Assembly (NCBI RefSeq): GCF_030704535.1
Contig: NC_081822.1
Location: 6,263,501-6,327,500, forward strand
Length of the DNA: 64,000 bases
DNA from: Vitis vinifera
Lineage: Eukaryota > Streptophyta > Magnoliopsida > Vitales > Vitaceae
Reading direction: 5' to 3'
Shown here: positions 48,690 through 61,280 of the stretch, piece after piece
Layout: the number at the start of each line of letters is the position of its first letter
Numbering within the stretch: the stretch's first letter is position 1
Position numbers and translations under genes: made by a program
Notes under the pieces: generated by a model
The model's input: only the letters and a program-made list of their open reading frames with translations
Database searches by the model: none
What the model was told of the DNA's origin: nothing

Positions 48690-49580
48690 TTCAGTGCTGG
48701 AGGTATTCTTAATTTGTCTGATCGGAAGATTTTAATTTGTATGCCAACTTATGCCTACGTTATAAGTTAGAGGCAAGGAATTTTATTTACATTAAAAAAA
48801 GTTTAAAAGTGAATTTTTCTGTTGCTGTTCTTTCAATGCCGTCGAAATCTTGCAGCTGAACATAATGTATATATTATAAAATTGAGATTAATTCATCCTT
48901 TTCATCAAATAACCTACAAAAAAAATTATCGTCATGTCTTAATAATTTCAACTTCTTTAAAAATGAAAATATAAATAGCTATTATTACAGCAAATAACTG
49001 GAATAAGAATAATAATCACAGCACCAAACATATAAACAATCAATTATCTTAAATTTTAGAATATCATATTTGTTTTCTGCTGACAATCTGACCCGGGAGT
49101 TCAAAAAAAATTTGCCCTTTTTGTGGCTCTTTCATGGAGGACCAATATGGTTGATGCAAAATCTACAAATGTCAACCAATCTTATAAGCAAAGGTAAATA
49201 GAAGATGGATTCTGATATGGGGAGAGTGGAGCCTGTCTGCTTAGCAAATCAGCCACTATTTTTGGCATTTTGAAGCAAGCTGCAAACAGCTTCAAATAAA
49301 CAGCATTTGGAAGAAAAGCAGCCCGATCCTGTGAGAAAAACCTTCGGCTTCTGTACATATTTCATGCAAATGAAGTGAATCAATCAACGTATGAACAGAA
49401 AATTTCAAATAATATGCAATCTTTCTTGGTTAATGTATATATATATATAAGTGACATCCTTATGAGTTCAACGGTTATAGTAGCATTTTCTCAAAATGAT
49501 TTAGATCCAGACAAATGAATACACAACTTTAAAGCAGAGTTGCAGATCCTCAAATTGTTCCTTCCTACTCCAAATGCATT
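48690..49580. other. Spacer between GCK pseudogene and zinc-finger copy B
   Basis: AT-rich. The part next to 49500 is the conserved 3' flank of the zinc-finger gene. Nothing else is recognised. Confidence 0.5.
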
Positions 49581-52500
49581 TCAGTGGTTTTCGGTTTTCT
49601 TCTGGAAGAAGAGTGATCCTAATAAAACAGCAATGCCTGTAATTGCAATGGTGAACAGAAGACGTCTCTGTGAAAACCCCTGTAGCGGCGGCCTTCTTTG
49701 CCCACCTTGTTCTCTCTCAGCTGCTCTTGCATCCCTTCTGGCAGATTCCAAATGAACCACAAGCATGAAATTTTAAGTTAAATCCATGGTACTAGAAGAT
49801 TTCAGGTCAATTCCAAAGATCCTGATGGCAGTACAGTAAATGGTGACAGCTTAGAATGGGAAAATAAAACATAGTTATAATCGACAGAAGTGGATTTTGG
49901 GTCAAATAGGTTTATCTCTAAGCCATCTGACATAAATGATATTACATAAGGTTATGCATATTGAGAGTCCATGTAGGGAGTCCAGCAGCTTGGCCAAGCA
50001 ATTTAGAATTTTGTACTAATGCTGTAATATGTTGGAAATGTGAGGACCATTGTTCGGTAATTTAGTTTGGGTTGGATGAAAAAAGGTCCTCACTCAACTA
50101 CTACCACTAATAATAATACTATCCAATTAACACAAGATTAGCTTCAATCTCCAAATCCATCAGTCATCCCACTAATTAAAAACTTAAGGTTTCACCTTAT
50201 TTGCATTACTGCAATCCTAAGGCAGGTTTTTCAAATTGACTCACAACATATTTCCAGTATCTCTTTGATCAATATCTTCTACTTTCTTCCTTTACAGGAA
50301 CATATTTTATATATGGCATAAGAGGCCAGTGCAGAACCATTAACTTATAAGGGCAATAGGAATGAGCATCATGTAGTTTCTAGAAAAAACTCTCGAGGAA
50401 GATAGAAAAACCAACATCAAAGTGATCTAAAGAAAATCTCTACATGGCCCTTAAATTTAACCCATTAAGAGTTAGCTAGAAGTTGGCATGGGAAGATTTA
50501 CTAGTAGGTTCAACATCCAAGGGATTTCAGCATATCTGAAGAAACAGAACAAAAAGGCACTTATTCATAGATGCAAAAGATAAACAACAGTAGATCACTA
50601 TCTACCTTGAAGAACTGACGGTATGATCTGAGACACCAACACCATTATCTTGGACACCAACACTGTTATCTGGTGCACCATTGCACATGGCTTCATGGCC
50701 ATTCCTTTCACACAGTCTAACATACCTTCTACACAGATGACATAATTCCGTTCGGTTGCCACATACTTCCTAGAAATTAGAAACAACACAAAACTATCAC
50801 AACCAAAATTGCAGCCAAAATATATCACTAGGTTTAATGTGTTCCACTTCAATATGCTTGACAGTTACAGTACCTGATGCTCTGACAGATCAATTGCAGG
50901 CAAAGGAAACTCACAAAATTCGCATGTGACAATCCTTTGGGGGCAATTTTCACCTTTATGAACAGCTAAAATTTCACGTTCCATAGTCTCACTGCAGAGT
51001 GAGCAGGATACCTGGTAATACAAATTTGTTAGTAGTGCAATACATATAAAAAAATAAAATATAGAACTTGATTCAACCCAACCAAAACTATTTCGAGCAA
51101 TGAATTCTTTTTTGTATATTCCCATGTGGTACTTTACAGTTACATAAGTTTACTCAATATTTTTGGAGGCTTTAAGCATACTTTTTTATCAGTTCGCTAT
51201 ATTTTAAGAAGGATTCTTCATCCTTCTTTTATATTGATTTATCCATAATTTAATACATTTTTTTTTGTTTTTGATTAAAAAAGAAAAAGAAAAAGAAAAA
51301 TCAACTCAACCAAAACCTTACCCCAATTATCAGGGGTTGGTTACACCGTTCCATTTTCCACCACTTATTACAACATTGTTACCGTTATACTATTTAGGGA
51401 TCCTCCATCAAATGCTTTAGCTTAAATGTAAAAGGCTCAAAATAGTTATGGCAAAAATGTAAAGGAAAATACTTAGTTTGAGTATGACATAAATATATAG
51501 TCTATATGCAGCTTCTACATCTTCAAGCAACCTCTATTAAAAAATCACAACTAAAAATGTTATAGTATCTTTAAAATCTGCACTTCTTCATGACAACCCA
51601 ATTCTTTTTTTAAATGTATCCTCCCCAAGTAGGAAGTAAGGCCAGATATTGCCTATGAGTGGTCCCATAGGTTCATGGAATGACTTGAGGCCTTTGTTTC
51701 AGTAGTTGGGCGAGGGCTACCTGGGGTGTATCCTTAACCTACTGAGGTAAAAATGGCCAATTTGAGAGGGAAATCATCTGGTGACACTTTGTCCCAAGCC
51801 ATCCTGAAGCTTTGCACCTGGGAATGGTCTAAAGTAGGGCTGGCCCATTTTGCTTATTATAGGCTCCTGTATGTGCACTGGTCAAACCTTCTGGGCAAAT
51901 AGCGCAGAAATTGATGACAGCATATCTTTTAAGAACGGAGAGAAATACCACTAACTTGACCTTGCAATTCCTTCCAATAAAATTTTGCCAAAGTAATTGC
52001 AAGTAACTCTTCATAACAAACAAAAAAAAATAAAAAATGCTTTACTTACAAAGAACAGTGAATAAGTCCTTTGGGAACACATGACATGGTATTTCATGTG
52101 GTAAAAGACTTTCTAAGATAAATTCACCTACCGCAGCATGGGTATTTAAGTAATGTTCCTCAGCATGTTTTTTTGGAACCATGTCACCACAATGTTTACA
52201 TCTTTCCAGATTTCGGGAGCAATGAGCATAGTGCAAATCGATATTTGTAGAAGGAATAGCTTTGTCACTGAAAACATGAAACATTCAGTAGTCAGCAGAC
52301 TTCGTGGGTTAGACAACTGAAAAAGAGGTTAACTGAAAATTTTATTAACTTAGTGAACACGAATAAACCACTAACTATTGGAAGATGAATGCAACATTCA
52401 AAATATTAAGAAAGCATCAAGTTACACCTTCAGGGAAAACCTTTCTTTTTAGGCAAGCAAAAAGTGTATTAAATAGCACCAATAGAAAAAAGGGAGGGGG

Positions 52501-55473
52501 TGGGGTGCAATCGGTGTACACAGGGACACATTCAGGAAATGATCTTTAGAAGATCTAACTTTCAAATTGGAACAAGGAAACAAGAGAGAGTATTGAAAAG
52601 AAGGAAAGATTTCCCATGATTCAGAAAATGTTCTCAACTTGGGACAAGTGGTTAAGCTAACTATCAAATTTTTTTTTCATAAGTATTCCTTTTTCAACTT
52701 GAATCTTTTCAAGAAAGAAAAGAGATAATAATCTAAGATATAAAGTGATTTGACTAAGGCTTCGATTAGATCATGAAAAGTGAGAGCAAAAGAAAAAAGG
52801 AAGGAATGGGGAAAGGAAAATAAAAAATAAGTTTGAGCTTAATAAATTTTATTTGATGCTTCTCCAATTTAATTTCTCTTTCAATGAATGGAGAATTTGA
52901 CATAGCACAAGTTTTTTAAAATAATTTCCATTATATTTTATTTTTGTTCTTATTTTCCATGATAAGTTAAACAAAAGAATTAAATATTTATTCCTTCATA
53001 CTCTTTTCCTTTCTCAAAATCTAAACAGAGTGACTCTCACCATTTCTCTAGATTTGGAACCAACCATCTAAAGCTAAAACACTATAAACATGTGTAAAGA
53101 AAGATAATGGGAAAGCCAAAACATGTCCAGTTCCAACATAACTTAACTATTGCCAAGAAATGCCACCATTTCAAATGGCAAGTAATACCATATATCTCAA
53201 CCGGTTCTGTATCTTAATCGGAGAATATGCAGTTTCATTTAAGTTATCTAGGGCCTAGGATAGAGAGTTGGGTTGGTGTTGTACCCCACATGAAATTAGG
53301 ATAGGGACCATAGGACCACCATAAAAAATAAAAATTTTAAAATAAAAGACACTTGCATAGTTCCCGGCTGCATAGTCACTCTGCACCATTCACTTTATTC
53401 TTCCATCAAATTGATCAATCACATGCTTCACCAACTCGCAATGCTTATTTAACAAATTTATGAGGTATGCCATCATGATTCCCTTCAAAATCACAAGTTA
53501 TAATTTCCAGTAAAATTCCAGTTACTACCTTCTCATATTCTTGTTATCTTTAATTCATTTGGACAAAATTTATTCTTAGCATACGAAATATTTTGCAATT
53601 TCAGCAAGACCCCAGAAATACATGTCAAGTGAACCAAGAGGATAAGGCAACAATCCGTATGGTAATTGATATGTTACACAAATAAGCAGTACCACAACAT
53701 GCACAATTTGAGTGAAGAAGTCATATTGATTGATCTGACTAAGGAAAAAGTTACTTCAACATAATGAGTTATACTGTAAGTCAGCAACCACACAAGTGAT
53801 TTTTCTTTTTGGTAGCCTCAAACCTATTTAATCCCATAGGCTCATACAAAACCGAACCCCCTAACTGGCTATCTCAATACAGACCATATCCTAGGGATTC
53901 GCTACCCTTGCCATTCAAAGAAGCATATGTAGTGCTAGTTGAATTGTTTCATTATTTTTGCTACTATCAAGATGAAAGCAAGAAAAGCCATCGAGAACAG
54001 ATAGACTAAAAGAATACCAAGAAAATGGCCCAGGCATTGTGGATGCCCATAGCACATGAGAAATATTGTTTGTGGCATTGCAGGACAAGGCTGCTACTTT
54101 TGGATCTTAGAAAGTAGCAGGGAGAGGAGGGAAGTGAAGAGAAATCAAATTCTCTTGTTCGGTTTCCCATGAAAAATTGGAAGAGAAATGAACATCTAAA
54201 AACTTATATATTTTAAAGGGTTAATTTCATTCATCTCCCTTCAGATTTTGACTAAATATACCCAACTCTCATTAATTTGAAGTTTTATTAGATACCTCCC
54301 TTATTTTGAGTGAGAGGAGGTGAGTAAAAATAATAAAGAAAAGGATCAAGGAGGCATTTGATGAAATTTCAAACCGATAAGATTAAGGTGTTGGTTGTGT
54401 TTTAACTTTTTACTGAAAACAATTTGCTTTTAGATTTCAAAAAATTTATTTTTTTGCTTTTTGTTGACTTATCACTTATTTCTTAAATTTTTTTTTACTG
54501 AAAAAAGCAAAAGCCAAAATATTTAACTCTTTCTAAATGCTAAAAGGAGGCTATTGAAACTGAAGCAAACCTCTTGATCTTTTTACTTTTTAATACTTAA
54601 TAGAAATAAAATATTTTAAAAACAAACCATTTAATACTTAACACTATTAAACACTATTTAATTTTAAGTTCTATTTAGAATTAAATAAAACAAACAAACA
54701 CTAAGGTGGTGTTTGTTTTTTTGGCTTTTTGCTGAAAACCATTTAGTTTTAGAATTTAGGTTGTTTGTTTTTTTACTTTTTCATGACTTATTATAAACTT
54801 TTTACTAAATAGAAAAAGCCAAAATATGTGGCTTTTTCTAAATAGAAAAAATAACACAATGGTTTTTTTTACTTTTTAATACTTAATAGAAATAAAATAC
54901 TATAAAAACAAACATCCTAATATTTAATACTATTAAGTATTAAGGTTCTATTTAGAATTAAGTAAAAAAACAAACACCACCTAAGTGTATTTAGCCAAAA
55001 TATCATGGAGATGAATGAAATTAACCTATTTTAAGTGAGGAGGAAAGAATAATTATTCAGCTTAAACTTAATTTTATTTTCCTACACTCGTCATTTTCTT
55101 TCCCTCAAACTTTCCATGATCTAAAAAGAACTTTAAAAAATGATCCAGTAGAGAATAATGATCGAGGAAAAAAAGAGAAAAAGTCCATCCATCATAAAGC
55201 CGCAGAACAAAGCATTTTCGCACCACAATTCACAGGCTTTAAACACGTTAGGAATAAAAATTTCAATTACCAATAAATATTTATGCAATGTTATACCGCT
55301 AAGATCGAGAAAAGGCGAGTTACACCGAAAACATAGATTTAATGGACCAATTAAAGCAACGATCATAAATCCCCAAATCTTATTCATGACAAGACCAAAA
55401 TAAAAAAAAAATTGAAAAACCTTTACTACCAGTGACTGCAGATGCTCGTGGATTCATTGGATGCAATCGCCAT
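49581..55473 (-). CDS. TRAF-type zinc-finger protein, tail-anchored (copy B)
   Basis: Paralogue of the gene at 27.0-32.6 kb with identical exon structure: 55473-55430, 52267-52132, 51011-50874, 50769-50606 and 49737-49581, all in phase, giving 212 residues. Zinc-finger cysteines and histidines are the same as in copy A. Exon 4 is 21 bases longer and encodes an expanded linker (SVGVQDNGVGVSDHTV). The C-terminal hydrophobic anchor (LLFTIAITGIAVLLGSLFF) is kept. A small deletion after KTEN shifts the frame, so the tail ends in H instead of TEMH. Intron 1 is about 3.2 kb and carries nested MITEs. The 5'-UTR intron acceptor gatgcag is intact here (about 55517). The product is inferred to be a zinc-binding protein anchored to a membrane; its partner is unknown. 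No stop or splice damage was found, so both copies may be expressed. Confidence 0.92.
54387..54701. mobile_element. Tourist-like MITE, diverged copy
   Basis: Left end ggtgttggttgtgtttt follows TTAA. The right end (reverse strand) reads tagtgtttgtttgttttatt. The internal phrase ctttttaatacttaatagaaata is shared with the neighbouring MITE. It is an imperfect, older family member nested in the outer element. Confidence 0.55.
54705..54981. mobile_element. Tourist-like (PIF/Harbinger) MITE
   Basis: A 277-base element with perfect terminal inverted repeats GGTGGTGTTTGTTTTTTT and a TAA on both sides (54702-54704, 54982-54984). That is the target preference of PIF/Harbinger transposases. It is nested in the outer MITE. 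Confidence 0.85.
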
Positions 55474-55749
55474 GGAACCGTATATAATCACAAAGAGCTC
55501 GCTCTTGATCAAAATTCTGCATCAACAAATAGAATTGAGAAGAAATTATTAAATTTAGGTCAAGAAATCGTACAAAATCATAATACAGAACACTTTAATT
55601 GTAATTTAAAATTAAAATAAAATAAAAGGCAAAATTAATATGACCATAAACATAGATTCAGCATTCTTATTTACCTCGGAATTTTCTTTGGACGATCTTC
55701 GATTTGTAGGAACTTAAATTGTAAGTGTCGATTGGTTTCACTGAAGACG

Positions 55750-55757
55750 CCTTTATA
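55750..55757 (-). promoter_or_regulatory. TATA box of zinc-finger gene copy B
   Basis: Reverse-strand TATAAAGG in the conserved gactataaagg context, about 280 bases before the ATG. Confidence 0.6.
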
Positions 55758-55924
55758 GTCTTACGTTGTTTGATTAGGAAAATTCTAGCTCAGTCACCCC
55801 ACGCTCCTTCGAATCCGTGTGATGCACCCGCTACGGTCCGTAGTTAACATGAACTTGGGCCCAAAGTTCGGGGCCATTTGGTAATGCTTCGGACTCGGAG
55901 TCGAATTTGGGCCGACTTTAAATT

Positions 55925-57580
55925 TGAAATTCCAACTCAAATAAGGTCAACCCATTGCTTAACATCATGTGAAAATTGGCATAGCCCTATGTCATATAGC
56001 CCTTTTATATTTTATGAAATTAGATAACGTTCAGTTCATAATATGGCTTAAGCGGCTCTTGCCCTTTTTCTTTCTCCCTTTTCTTTCAGTTCAAACTTCT
56101 CTTCATTCATGATTAATAGCAATTTTGTTATGTTATTTTGGTTTCCACGTAAAAAGAAAATTTTTGTTAATCCTGCCACAAGTCTAAATATTATATATAT
56201 ATATGTGAAAATTATGCATCCAATTTTTTGGTTAATTTTTTTATTATTGATGTCTAAAATAAATTTTCATGTAATTTTCTTATTATGTTCCTTTGAATTA
56301 GGACTTGATCCTGTTGAAAATATCAGTGGAAGTGAAGATCGGGTTTATAAATAATATAAATAAAAATATTAATAATTGAAGTAAAATTAAGAGTTTTAGT
56401 TATAGTAATGTTAATTATTTATTCAGCGTTAGGGACATTCTAATTTTGGTGACACTTTTTTAGTTTGGGATAGAAATAAGATCAGTTATTTCATATATTT
56501 TGATATTAAAATTGTATCATAAATGATTTTATTTATGAATGGAAATAGAAGTGATCTTAAACGGTTAATCAATCAATAAATGGGATGAATAGTTAAATAT
56601 TTGATGAAGACAAGAAATAAATTAAAGAAGGGAAGTTGTAGTAAAAAGAAGTGGTATTGGGGGCATTTGTCCTATATGTGCAATTCGAAGTTGATTGAAT
56701 CTTTACCCAGAATAGAGCCTAAACCTAAAAAAATTAAGAAGACTCGTTTAGAAATAAGAAAATGACATCATGATTTGAATTGAATCTCAATGAAACAATA
56801 CATCAACGGCAAGTTAGTTCAATAAATTTAATGAATTCTTTTATATATATATATTATACTCATTTTTTTGGGAAATCGAAGAAAAAGCCCCCATCATTTT
56901 CAGAAATAGCTTGCTATGAAAAAAAAGAGGGTTGGTAATTTTTTATCATTGGCGTCTAAAATAAATTTTCACGTCATTTTCTTATTATGGTACTATGGCT
57001 TTATTACATTCCTTTGAATTAAAAAATAATATTATTTTACGCTCTTATTATGGTGTCACAAAACTGTAATAGTATGAAATTGAGAAGATTTTGTAATTAT
57101 ATTTATTAAAAGTCTGTTGATAGTGATTTTAAAAAATATTTTTAATATTTGAAAATTTTTATCTTTCAAATATTAAAAATATTATAAACACTTCCTAAAA
57201 TTACTGTTAAATGCACTTTAAGAACTTATTTCATAATTATTTTAGTAGGTGTTTTTAATTTTTTTGAAGGCTTTAAACAACTATTTTGATAAAAAAATTC
57301 AAAATATTTAGAAATATTAGAAGCACTTTCTAAATTTTATATAAAACAAACTCTAAGAATCTATTTGATAGTGATTTTAAAAAATATTTTTAATATTTTT
57401 GTATTTAAAATTTTTTATCGAAAGAGTTGTTTTCAAGTATTAAAAATATTAAAAAAAAAAACTACTTAAAATCAATCACTGTTACACATGCTTGGGAACG
57501 GGCATTTGAAAAATAGTCGTTAATGGATGATAATGGTAAAACCAATTCTTCCATTCTAGAGCCTACAAAAGAAAGAAAAA
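55925..57580. other. AT-rich intergenic region
   Basis: No gene recognised. Two related stretches with ttttaaaaaatatttttaat and complementary runs lie at about 57120-57200 and 57360-57460, an imperfect direct repeat of low complexity. The phrase taaaataaattttca(t/c)gt(a/c)attttcttattatg repeats at about 56257 and 56959. Confidence 0.45.
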
Positions 57581-57581
57581 A

Positions 57582-58077
57582 CAGGGATGGCAATGGGGTG
57601 GGTCTTTTCGAGTACCCGTCCTGTCCCTAATGGGACGTGGTTTAATTTTAATAAACGGGTTTGGGACGAATTTGAGAATTTTTTTAAAAACTCGGAGCAG
57701 GTTTGGGTATTGCCCCACCCTGTCCCGATTATATATAAAATTAAATTTAAAATTAATTTTTATTTTATTATTTTTAATATATAGATAATAAAAAAATATT
57801 TTTAATAAAATAAGTTATAAAAAATATAATAATTTAATTATTTATAAAATATATTTATTTTAATATAATTAAAAATTTTAAAAGAATTTTTTAAAAATAA
57901 AATAAAATTCAAAAAAAAAAAGTTAAACGGGACGGGTATGAGAATTTATCATACCCGCCCCCCCGCCCTGCCCTATTTAACTTTTTAAATGGGAAGGGAA
58001 TAGGAATTGTTTCAAATAAACGGGGTGGGGTTGGGATGGGGGTGACCGTCGCGAACCCGCCCCGTTGCCATCTCTAG
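57582..58077. mobile_element. hAT-like non-autonomous element
   Basis: Ends are imperfect inverted repeats: CAGGGATGGCAATGGGGTGG on the left, and reverse-strand CTAGAGATGGCAACGGGGCG on the right, with further inverted similarity through gggt and acccg blocks. The interior is AT-rich with a second gggacgggtatgag/catacccgccc inverted pair. The (T/C)AGRGATGGCAA terminus is common among plant hAT-like elements. No exact 8-bp target duplication could be fixed: both flanks are aaagaa-like. Confidence 0.6.
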
Positions 58078-61000
58078 GAAAGAACATTCCATTGCATCCT
58101 TTGCTTTTGCTCTTTGCTTTCCGGTCATCTCACCTGATAATTTTATTTTGTTCATGGGAAGAGAATCCCATGAGATTGCTTATAATTATGTGTTTGAAAA
58201 GCGGGGAAAGGTTCCATATCGCCTCAAAATTTTAAATTAAGTAGAAGGTGGTAACTGCCCTTTCTACCTACCAATTGTTGTTGCCTTCATTGGTAAGCTT
58301 GTCCATCATTATTTGGGTTTCTTTAATTGCCACAACATTATTCAGTGACAGCTCCACCTCCAACTTTCACTACTTTTTCGAGTAAGTTATATTTTTTAAT
58401 CTAAAAATAAGAATAAAAAAAAAGTCTCAAAAATTTAGAATTTATTTCTACATTTATATCTTTTAATAAAAGTTTTATTTCTTTTTGATGACTTAACTCC
58501 ATTCAATAAATACAAATTTCAAATATATTTAAAAAAATCTCCAATTCGTCATAAAAGTTTAATTATAAAGGAAAATTGTATTGGTATGTTGTAGTGTTGG
58601 AATTGAAGTCATATTTTTTTTTAGTACTTAATAAATATGAATTGTTTTTTAATTGTTAAGTAGGAAGTAAAATTAAACATAATAAGAAAATAATGAAAAT
58701 AACGATAAAATAATATTATATGAAAAAATTATCTTTATTATATTTATTATATTATAAAAAATAAAAAAAAACATACAATATAAATAGGGTTTTTATCTTG
58801 ATTAACCAGAATTCGATTCAAATTAAAAAACAATCAATTAAAACTTAACTCAATTCAATTTATAACTTGAGACACTCAACTTAATCTCTTTTTTTATAAT
58901 TAGGTTGAATTGAGTTAATATGATTAAAATCAGGTTAATTGGATAGATTAAGTTACATTATTCAAAATCAATATTTTAAAAAACAAATTATAACAAAAAT
59001 TAAATAATAAATAAGACAAAATTTAAAAATAGCAACAAAAATATAAAGTAAATTTATATATACATGATATAATTATAATTTAATATTAAAAAAATTAAAA
59101 TAAATATTATAAAAATATTAAATTGTATTTAAATTAGTCTCGACTTATTCAAATTTTAGTTTTTCCAATATTTAAAATATTTGTCAAAATCTATTGAAAT
59201 ATGAAGGTAGAATTTGATCGGATGAACCCGCCTAAGTTGCACCCTGCATATAAGTGGCAGGTAAAGTTGCAACTTAATTATAGTGAGTCACATCGTTGAA
59301 GAGCGAGGAGTTAAGTATCGAAATCTCTCCTTGGGAAAAGAGAAAGATCATTTGCTTCTCCTTGATTATATTATATACCACATGAACCTCGCAACCCACA
59401 AAGAATTAATTTTAAAAGAGAATAAAGAATGATTTCGGGCGTTAGGGCTGTAATTAAAGTAATGGAAGGATAACTTTTTTCTCGGTCTCTGTACTGAATA
59501 TCATTAAGCTGATGATTGACACTTGTCCATGCTTTTTTGTTAAAGGCGTGGAGTGATTATATTATTTTAAACCATCCATTCTCTCGGTTCTGGCCTCTCT
59601 CGGTGCTTCAATGACACCAAACCACCACCTCCAAAATTTATCAACATTTCTCAATTGTTTTATTTTCATTTTCATTTATTTATATTATAATTATCATCGC
59701 CTTTGGAATAGTTTGATTGTTTTTTTTTTTAAAATAATTAAACTCACTTGGTGGGTTTATATTTGAATTAAAATTAAGCCTCTTTTTTAATGACGAAAAA
59801 ATACTTATTCAATCAAGTTTGATTACGATTGAGATTGATGTCAATTTGGATTCAAGTTAATGTTAATAATAATAAATTATTTTAATAAAATTTAATATAA
59901 AAAAATTTATCAAAATTTAAGTAATTATACGTGAGTTTTAAAATGTCAATTTAATTCATTTTAATAAATTGATAAAATTAGTTTTCAAAATTTTCAAACT
60001 AAATTTAAGTTTTTCCTCTCATTACCATTTAAGACACCCAATAATTTTTTCCCCCCTTGAATTGACTAGTTTTCAAACAAAGAGAAACATTTTTTTTTCT
60101 TTTGAAAAATATTTAAATACGGTTTAAAGAAAACACATACAAATAAAAATTAAATGTAATAATACTTTGTAGGGATGGGCCTTATTTATATTTTGATTGT
60201 GGTCCCGTAAATAGAACCGAACCATACACATTCAGTGAAGGTGATATCTCTATTGTGCTTCCAAAAGGTACGGCTTTCTTCCCACAACCCTCATGCTTTC
60301 GGAGCCACACCACCTTTTATAAAAAGGAAAAGATGGGGTTTATTCATTGGCTCGCAGCCTCGCACTCACGTTTTCTTTCCTCACAACTATCTCCTTCTGT
60401 TTACTTATCATTATTGATTTCAAATGAGGCGGGTACAGAGGGAGAATTGGTTTTTACTTATTGAATTTACATCACAGCCTATGACTGTCTTCCGGAGTAA
60501 AAATATTAGGAGAGGTCGCCTTTTCCCTTGGTCCATGTACTGAATATGATTTGGCTGATGATTGACACTTGTCCACGCTTTTTCTCTTTCCCTTCCTTTT
60601 AATAATAATTAATCTGGAGGTGTGGATCAACACCAAAATATTTTAACTTTCAGTCTTGTTTTCCAATTTCCATGTAGGAAAGAATCTCATTGGTGGTCCA
60701 AATATTCTTCACGTGGTTTCCGCCAATCAAAAGCGGACAAATCTGAGGGCAGACTCCAAACCCTAAAAGATCCTTCTTACTGCCGTAAGCAAAACTCAGT
60801 AATATTTCACACGCGCCAAGGATGTTTGGCATTGGACAGAACTCGATAAAGGCGTGCAAAGAGCAACGTGGATTGGGTAATGGTGATTAATTTTGTCTCC
60901 CTCACGTGCATGTCGGGTAATCAAAACCTAACACGTGCCTTTCTCCTCTTACGGGGAATGGCAGTAATTTGTAAATCGGTGGAGGATGCTAATGGATGGG

Positions 61001-61280
61001 TGGTGGACCACTCGTTAGATCTTGAGAATGAGCATATCCATATGCATGGAGGGTAGCTTAAATTTCATGCTATTAAGCTAATTGGTGGAGCTGGGGTTGT
61101 TTGACCGTCCTTTTGCATATGTAACATCCATTGGAACCCACAATTATGGTTATTTACAGCTATATTTTAGTAAAATATTATTTTATTTCTTTTTTAATTA
61201 ATATAATAATAAACCAATATTTATATTAAACTTGTTATGATTTAACTACACCTTTAATTCCTTATCAACATAAAAAAAAA
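58078..61280. other. Intergenic region with a dispersed short duplication
   Basis: No supportable exon. A block around ctgatgattgacacttgtcc occurs at about 59509 and 60556, with flanking similarity (gtactgaatat(c/g)att, then a gctttttt-like run), in direct orientation. Two overlapping frames at 60235-60464 have no recognised domain. Confidence 0.5.

Larger units (their letters stand above)
54218..55026. mobile_element. MULE-type MITE hosting two nested MITEs
   Basis: Terminal inverted repeats start GGGTTAATTTCATTCATCTCC on the left and GGTTAATTTCATTCATCTCC (reverse strand) on the right, and remain similar for about 45 bases through a ttttg(a/g)ctaaata stretch. Flanks TATTTTAAA (54209-54217) and TATTTTAAG (55027-55035) match at 8 of 9 bases. 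It lies in intron 1 of copy B and is absent at the matching site of copy A (about 27430-27460), so it inserted after the duplication or was lost from A. Confidence 0.75.
48384..55920 (-). repeat. Inverted segmental duplication, right arm
   Basis: Reverse complement of 26530-34655. The inner edge lies near 48384, where homology to the GCK 3' UTR stops. The outer edge lies upstream of the paralogue's promoter near 55920. The distance between the zinc-finger and GCK loci is about 0.6 kb shorter here than in the left arm. Confidence 0.9.

Noticed and set aside
50598..50852. Minus-strand frame over exon 4 of copy B
   Set aside because: Same shadow as in copy A, out of frame with the zinc-finger protein.
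60235..60464. Two overlapping ~65-codon frames
   Set aside because: No recognisable domain or splice partner; likely chance frames.
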